Of a DNA stretch of 64,000 nucleotides, positions 59,821-64,000 are shown piece after piece (within the stretch, counting starts at the first letter, position 1; each line of letters starts with the position of its first letter). Both the position numbers and the translations under genes were made by a program. This DNA is from Capra hircus. Taxonomy: Eukaryota; Chordata; Mammalia; Artiodactyla; Bovidae. A model generated the notes under the pieces. The model worked only from the letters and a program-made list of their open reading frames with translations. It was not told the origin of the DNA and ran no database searches. The DNA lies in assembly GCF_001704415.2 (NCBI RefSeq), contig NC_030831.1, positions 42,702,134 to 42,766,133 of the forward strand, given 5' to 3'.

Positions 59821-61071
59821 ATAACATGTCACCTGTGAACTGATTAAATGATGATGCTTCTAAGATATCTTCACTGCAGGTCAATGACTAGTATTGCCCA
59901 AAAAGTACTGTAGTCTTGACATTTGGAGAACTCCTTCTCAAACAGCCCCCAATAAGTAAATGACTCTCCCCACCACACACACAAAAAAAAGAATGGAAAC
60001 CTTCTTACCCTCCCCAGCCTGCAGACGGGCACAAGAACTAAGACAAGATGCTGGCAGGACTGAGCAAGGAGACAGAAGCGATTCACAGCAAAGTCCACAT
60101 CCCACACCAGATTGTGGCTCTCACCCCAGACCCCCGACACTCTACTGATAAAGTAAGAGCTTTCCTTGCATGCAAGAATGTAAATAAAACTCTCTGTTGA
60201 AACCAACTGAAAAAGATTTGAGACTCTGAACATCTACAGAACCAAAATCTAAGAAAGTATGATCAGGTGCATGGAACCAGACGGTGAGTCCCAGCCTTAT
60301 GGGGGAAGCGCTCCCTGATGGGTGGAAAGGCTGGTGAGGTGGGATGGGAACTGGTCAGGAGTCTAGACTATCCTAAAAGTGACTGAGGCTCACCAACCTC
60401 CATGGCAGGAGGACAGTGCAGTCATACCAGCCCCTCACCATGCAGGTTCCTAGCTGGTTAAGTGGATTTATAACCCAGTGGATTTTTTCATTCCAGAGTG
60501 GAGGGGGGTTCCTGCCATTTCAATCAATCATTTTCTATCCTCTAATTAAATGAGGTCGTGTGTAGGGAGCACTCACCGCAGCTCCTGACACATAGGAAAC
60601 TGACCTGCTCTTAGCACCCTCAGTCCCCAGGCCTCTGAAGATGCTGCACCTGACTCTCTGGTCTGGGCCAGATAGGCGCGGCCGGATGGCTGTGGCCAAG
60701 ACTTCGGGTACATCAAGCTAATCAGTACCTCCTTCAGGATGCTGCCTTCTGGTTCCCCCATCTCACTCTGCCCAGTGTCTTAGTCTCACACATCCATGCA
60801 TCCACATGAACCCACCAGAGAAAGATGTTCCATTATTTTGTCACTTGGGTGTATCATCCAATAAATCTTAAACCTCCTCAATGATCATGAGGCACGACCT
60901 TCAGACACTGTTTTACACTCAATACTATGGGTTTTTTTCTTTTTTTCTTTTCTAAAATTGATATAACTAATTCATCTCCATTTTTTCGCCCATCAAAGTT
61001 GACTTCAAATACTATCACATCAGAGCCAACTTAAAAGAGCAGTGACTTGCCACCGTGGAGCCTGCATGAGT
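59821..61071. other. intronic unique sequence
   Basis: Nothing recognised. A 120-aa minus frame at 59871-60233 has no known domain. Confidence 0.5.
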
Positions 61072-61273
61072 GTGTGCTAAGTCACTTCAGTTGTGTCCAC
61101 CTCTGTGTCCCTATGGGCTGTAGCCTGCCAGGCTCCTCAGTCTGTGGAATTTCCCAAGCAAGAATACTGGAGAGGATTGCCATGCTCTCCTCCAGGGGAG
61201 CTTCCCAACCCAGGGATTGAACCCATGACTCCTGCAATGGCAGGCAGATTCTTTACTACCTGGGAAGCCCACC
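61072..61273 (-). repeat. Bov-tA SINE, antisense
   Basis: gtgctaagtcacttcagttg to gcagattctttactacctgg and gaagccc. The head carries a small internal deletion. Confidence 0.93.
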
Positions 61274-61444
61274 ACTGAAGCTACTTAAGGCAAACTCCAA
61301 AGGAGACTGCGGAGGATTAATCTGAGATTGGCTTAAAACAATGACAGCATCACTGGAACAAGTCCATGGCTTCCAAAGACAGCTTCTTTGACAGAGCTAC
61401 CCTTCAAGGAAACACACAAGAGCCAAAGTGCTTGGGAGACCATG

Positions 61445-61550
61445 ACAGTGAAGAACAATGCTTTCTTCTCATTTTTATTCTCCACAAACCCAAGCACAGT
61501 GTTTGGTGAAGGGCAGTCTTTCAATTAACATTTGTTGAAAGAAATAAACA
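61445..61550 (+). repeat. L2 3' end
   Basis: cccaagcacagtgtttggtg followed by tcaattaacatttgttgaaa fits the L2 terminus. Confidence 0.6.
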
Positions 61551-61682
61551 ATCACACTCAATAAGATGTATTTTCTACATAATATCCACATGTCATCAGT
61601 CTGCACTGAAGCAAATTAAAATATCTCCTCTCAACAAACCCGTATCATCTCTCCAGACCCTTGTGCCCAGGGCCTGGTAATC

Positions 61683-61760
61683 TATCAGCCAACAAGTATT
61701 TATTCAATGATTAGGCTTCCCTCTGTGTTTGCAATACTGAGAACAGTGTTCTGTCCTGGG
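61683..61760 (-). repeat. L2/MIR-like tail, antisense
   Basis: ccaacaagtatttattcaat and gttctgtcctgggcacag resemble an antisense L2 tail. Weak. Confidence 0.4.
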
Positions 61761-62571
61761 CACAGGTCAGATAATAGAGGGGTTAAGAGCATGACCACCT
61801 ACACAGTACCTGTGTGTCCTGGGCTTGTTAACAAGAAAGCCTGGATATCACACAATTCTTAGCTGATATTTAAAGAGCACTAGGAAATATCTTGAGGTTA
61901 GGACCAGCTATGAGACTGAGATTTCTAAATCTAGCTCACTCTGATATTCAAAGTAATAACATTATCCTTCAAAACAACGGTCATGTTATCATTAGTCAGT
62001 GTGTGCTGACTACACACACTATACGGACTTTTATATCTCATACATTTTACCACACGTGTTCCATCCAGACAAAATACCAACTGTTCCACCACAATGAGAA
62101 TACGCATTATACACAGGCATAGGGAACTTAATATATACACGTCTAGTTAAAGAACTTAATATCTCATCAACTTGGAATATTTGGGCCACCTGAAGTTAAC
62201 TACATATTAGTTCCTATTTAATGGAGTGACGTCTCAATTTAAATGCAAAGCCCACTGCTAAGCAAACAGCAAGCGAAGATTTCCTTGCTTTCCTTCAGTA
62301 TCTTAGGCTTCAAAAAAATCCCTAACATTGTAAGGAAAGCATACAACATTCTCATTTCTTCAATTATTCATAATCTTCTGATCCCCAGTAAATCTAAAGC
62401 AGCAAACTCCCAGGACCTATTACCCCACACCCAAGCTTCTATTTCCAGAGGAGAGACAGGTGTGAGTGATCAACTGTCCTGCGACGTTTGCTCTCTTGGA
62501 GGCCAAGGGAAGCAGACGACAAGGGCTGGGTTCCTATACGCCAAGAACTCTAGACTGTTGAACAAAAATGC
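61761..62571. other. intronic unique sequence
   Basis: Nothing recognised. Confidence 0.5.
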
Positions 62572-62700
62572 ACTCATTCATTCATTCTGTAAATATTGAT
62601 GGACGGACGGCTAGACACCAGGCGCTGTCCCCGGTCCTGGAAACACAGTCGTGAACAAAAGAGCAAAACCCTTGCCATCTTCAAGGTGGTCCATAAGGAG
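62572..62700 (-). repeat. L2 3' terminus, antisense
   Basis: actcattcattcattctgta, accaggcgctgtccccggtc, cacagtcgtgaacaaaagag, then cttgccatcttcaaggtgg, in antisense L2 order. Confidence 0.72.
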
Positions 62701-62967
62701 AGACTCCATAAATAACTGCACTAAAATGGGCTCTGGCCCAGCCTCTGGGAAGACCTGAGTGGATTGGAGACAAGGAGAATGTCTGAGGAGCCGATAGAGT
62801 TGGGAGGATGGAGATTAGCAGCCCGAGGAGAGGGGCTTCGCTGAGACCACCATGAGCCTGAACTATACTGACATCTGACTCCTGCTGAGAAATCCAAGGA
62901 GAAAGAATGGAGAAGCAATTTGCACACTGACTTACTAAGAGTTCCCATCCTCTGAGCTCTGACTGTG

Positions 62968-63148
62968 CATGCCCACCTGTGTGTGTGTATGTGGGGGTGT
63001 GTGTGTGCGTGTGTGCCTGCGGGGACGTGTGCATGTGTGTACACGTGTGTATGTGTGCACATGCACATGTGTGTGCATGTGCGCGCACGTGTGTGTGTGC
63101 GCGCACGCACGTGTGTGTGTGCGCACGCACGTGTGTGTGTGTGCATCT
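62968..63148 (+). repeat. TG/CG-rich alternating purine-pyrimidine tract
   Basis: About 180 bp of GTGTGT interrupted by GCGCGCAC and CACGTG units (for example at 63076-63090 and 63096-63112). The histidine/threonine- or cysteine/valine-rich frames across it are repeat artefacts. Confidence 0.95.
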
Positions 63149-64000
63149 GTGCGGCAGAGGCCCTGAATGGCAGGCAAAGAAGATGCCCTAGAGTTCTCTC
63201 CCAGATGACACTGGACCTTCCTACCCGTCTGTGAGAAATGTGTGTGACCCCGAGACTTCTGCAAAGCCACACGGCATCACCCCTTCAAGTCCACCAGATC
63301 CATCACTGTCTGTGTGGATGCCACACAGGCATCTTCTTGGACCATGTGACTTGAACCCTGGACCACACCTCCGCTAGAAACACCTGGACTGGGTGCCTCC
63401 AATCACAGAATTAGAACAGCCAGACTGTGAGTCCTGTGAGTTCATAAAGACCACGTGGGGTCTCCCTCCCTCCAGTCCCCGTGCGACTCCAGACACAGCA
63501 AACAGACAAGGCTGTGAGTCTCAGCCATGCCACTTGGCGCTGAAAGACAGGAAGGACGGGAGGACAGGACACACAACCCCAAGCCCTGCTCCCAGGTACC
63601 AGCTGGAAAGATGCCTGCAGGCTCCCTCTGAGTTGCTGGACCCTCAGCCCCAGGTGAGTGGTGTGGGGGGCGAGGAAGCTGACACCTGTGCACACGATGC
63701 TGTCTGTGTTCTGACCTGCTACACTCTGGGGATTCAGACATTTCTTCCCACACACAGAAATGGCTCTGCGTGTCTGATCTCATCCTTCACCTGTGTGTTT
63801 TCTGACCGAGTCACCCTCTCTGTGCTTGGGAAGAGATGATGGGTCACATTACACACACCCACCCCCACAGAGATCAAGGCCCTGGGCAGAGTGGGGCTGG
63901 GTCATTTGGGAAGAAGCAAAGCCAGGCGTCATCACTGAGTGTGACAAGGAAACCCCGTGACCTGGTTCTAGATAAAACAAGGGGACACCTTGACAGAAAA
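63149..64000. other. intronic unique sequence at the window end
   Basis: GC-moderate, with no repeat recognised. A 148-aa plus frame at 63393-63839 and two overlapping minus frames lack domains. A perfect plus-strand donor consensus, caggtgagt, lies at 63651-63659. Confidence 0.45.

Larger units (their letters stand above)
1..64000 (-). other. PIEZO2: PIEZO2 locus, intronic span carrying one coding exon
   Basis: The whole window is inferred to lie inside the PIEZO2 transcription unit, read on the minus strand, because a recognisable PIEZO2 exon with intact splice sites sits at 21462-21587. PIEZO2 encodes a trimeric mechanosensitive cation channel of touch and proprioceptive neurons and Merkel cells (established knowledge). 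The gene has very long 5' introns, so one exon in 64 kb is plausible. Bases 21588-64000 would be the upstream intron and 1-21461 the downstream intron. I looked for the next coding segment, whose product should begin with Cys, and for the preceding N-terminal segment, and found neither. That the gene reaches both window edges is inference. Confidence 0.8.

Noticed and set aside
62681..63272. Histidine/threonine- and cysteine-rich frames of 111-183 aa
   Set aside because: Produced by the TG/CG-rich tract; low-complexity on both strands.

Overview
This window is nuclear genomic DNA from a pecoran ruminant (cattle, sheep, goat or a close relative). The evidence is the repeat content: many copies of the BovB LINE (RTE clade) and of the SINEs built from it. 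These are Bov-tA (a tRNA-Glu-like head fused to a BovB-derived body) and Bov-A2 (a dimer of the body, with a GCT/AGC-rich tail). CHR-family tRNA SINEs, L1 copies of many ages, and old mammalian L2, MIR and HAL1-like remnants are also present. The sequence does not separate cattle from sheep or goat. There is no bacterial, viral or plasmid architecture: no operons, CRISPR arrays or insertion sequences.

The one protein-coding feature I can support is a single 126-bp exon on the minus strand, 21462-21587. It encodes an N-terminal transmembrane segment of PIEZO2, the mechanically activated cation channel. It has a pyrimidine-rich 3' splice site, a consensus GTGAGT 5' splice site and matching phase-1 boundaries. 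The rest of the window is therefore read as PIEZO2 intron: 21588-64000 is the intron upstream of this exon and 1-21461 is the intron downstream. No neighbouring PIEZO2 exon was recognised, which fits the very long 5' introns of this gene.

Layout. 1-21.2 kb: intron with BovB tails, L1 3' ends, an L2 split by a CHR SINE, MIRs and a TG-rich minisatellite near 18.7-19.0 kb. 21.2-22.3 kb: the exon, tightly bracketed by SINEs. 22.5-27.6 kb: an L1-dense block in which an antisense L1 is broken by a CHR-type SINE and a BovB tail, followed by a Bov-A2 dimer and a HAL1/L1 ORF1-like remnant. 27.6-42.1 kb: scattered SINEs, including a head-to-head Bov-tA foldback, and a repeat-poor stretch at 33.1-36.2 kb. 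42.1-43.3 kb: the best-preserved mobile element, a 1.2-kb BovB whose reverse-transcriptase palm frame is still open. 44-56 kb: more BovB, Bov-tA, MIR and L1 ends, including a 1.2-kb L1 3' end split by a Bov-tA. 56-64 kb: mostly unique sequence with several CA/TG microsatellites, ending in a Z-DNA-prone alternating purine/pyrimidine tract.

I see no undescribed multi-gene system. The observations most worth following are the exon and its SINE-flanked setting, a homeodomain/octamer motif cluster about 250 bp from the exon, the intact BovB RT core, and the SINE foldback. Most listed open reading frames are chance frames or lie inside repeats. Repeat family names rest on recognised consensus wording rather than on a database run, so boundaries are approximate unless target-site duplications (TSDs) are given.
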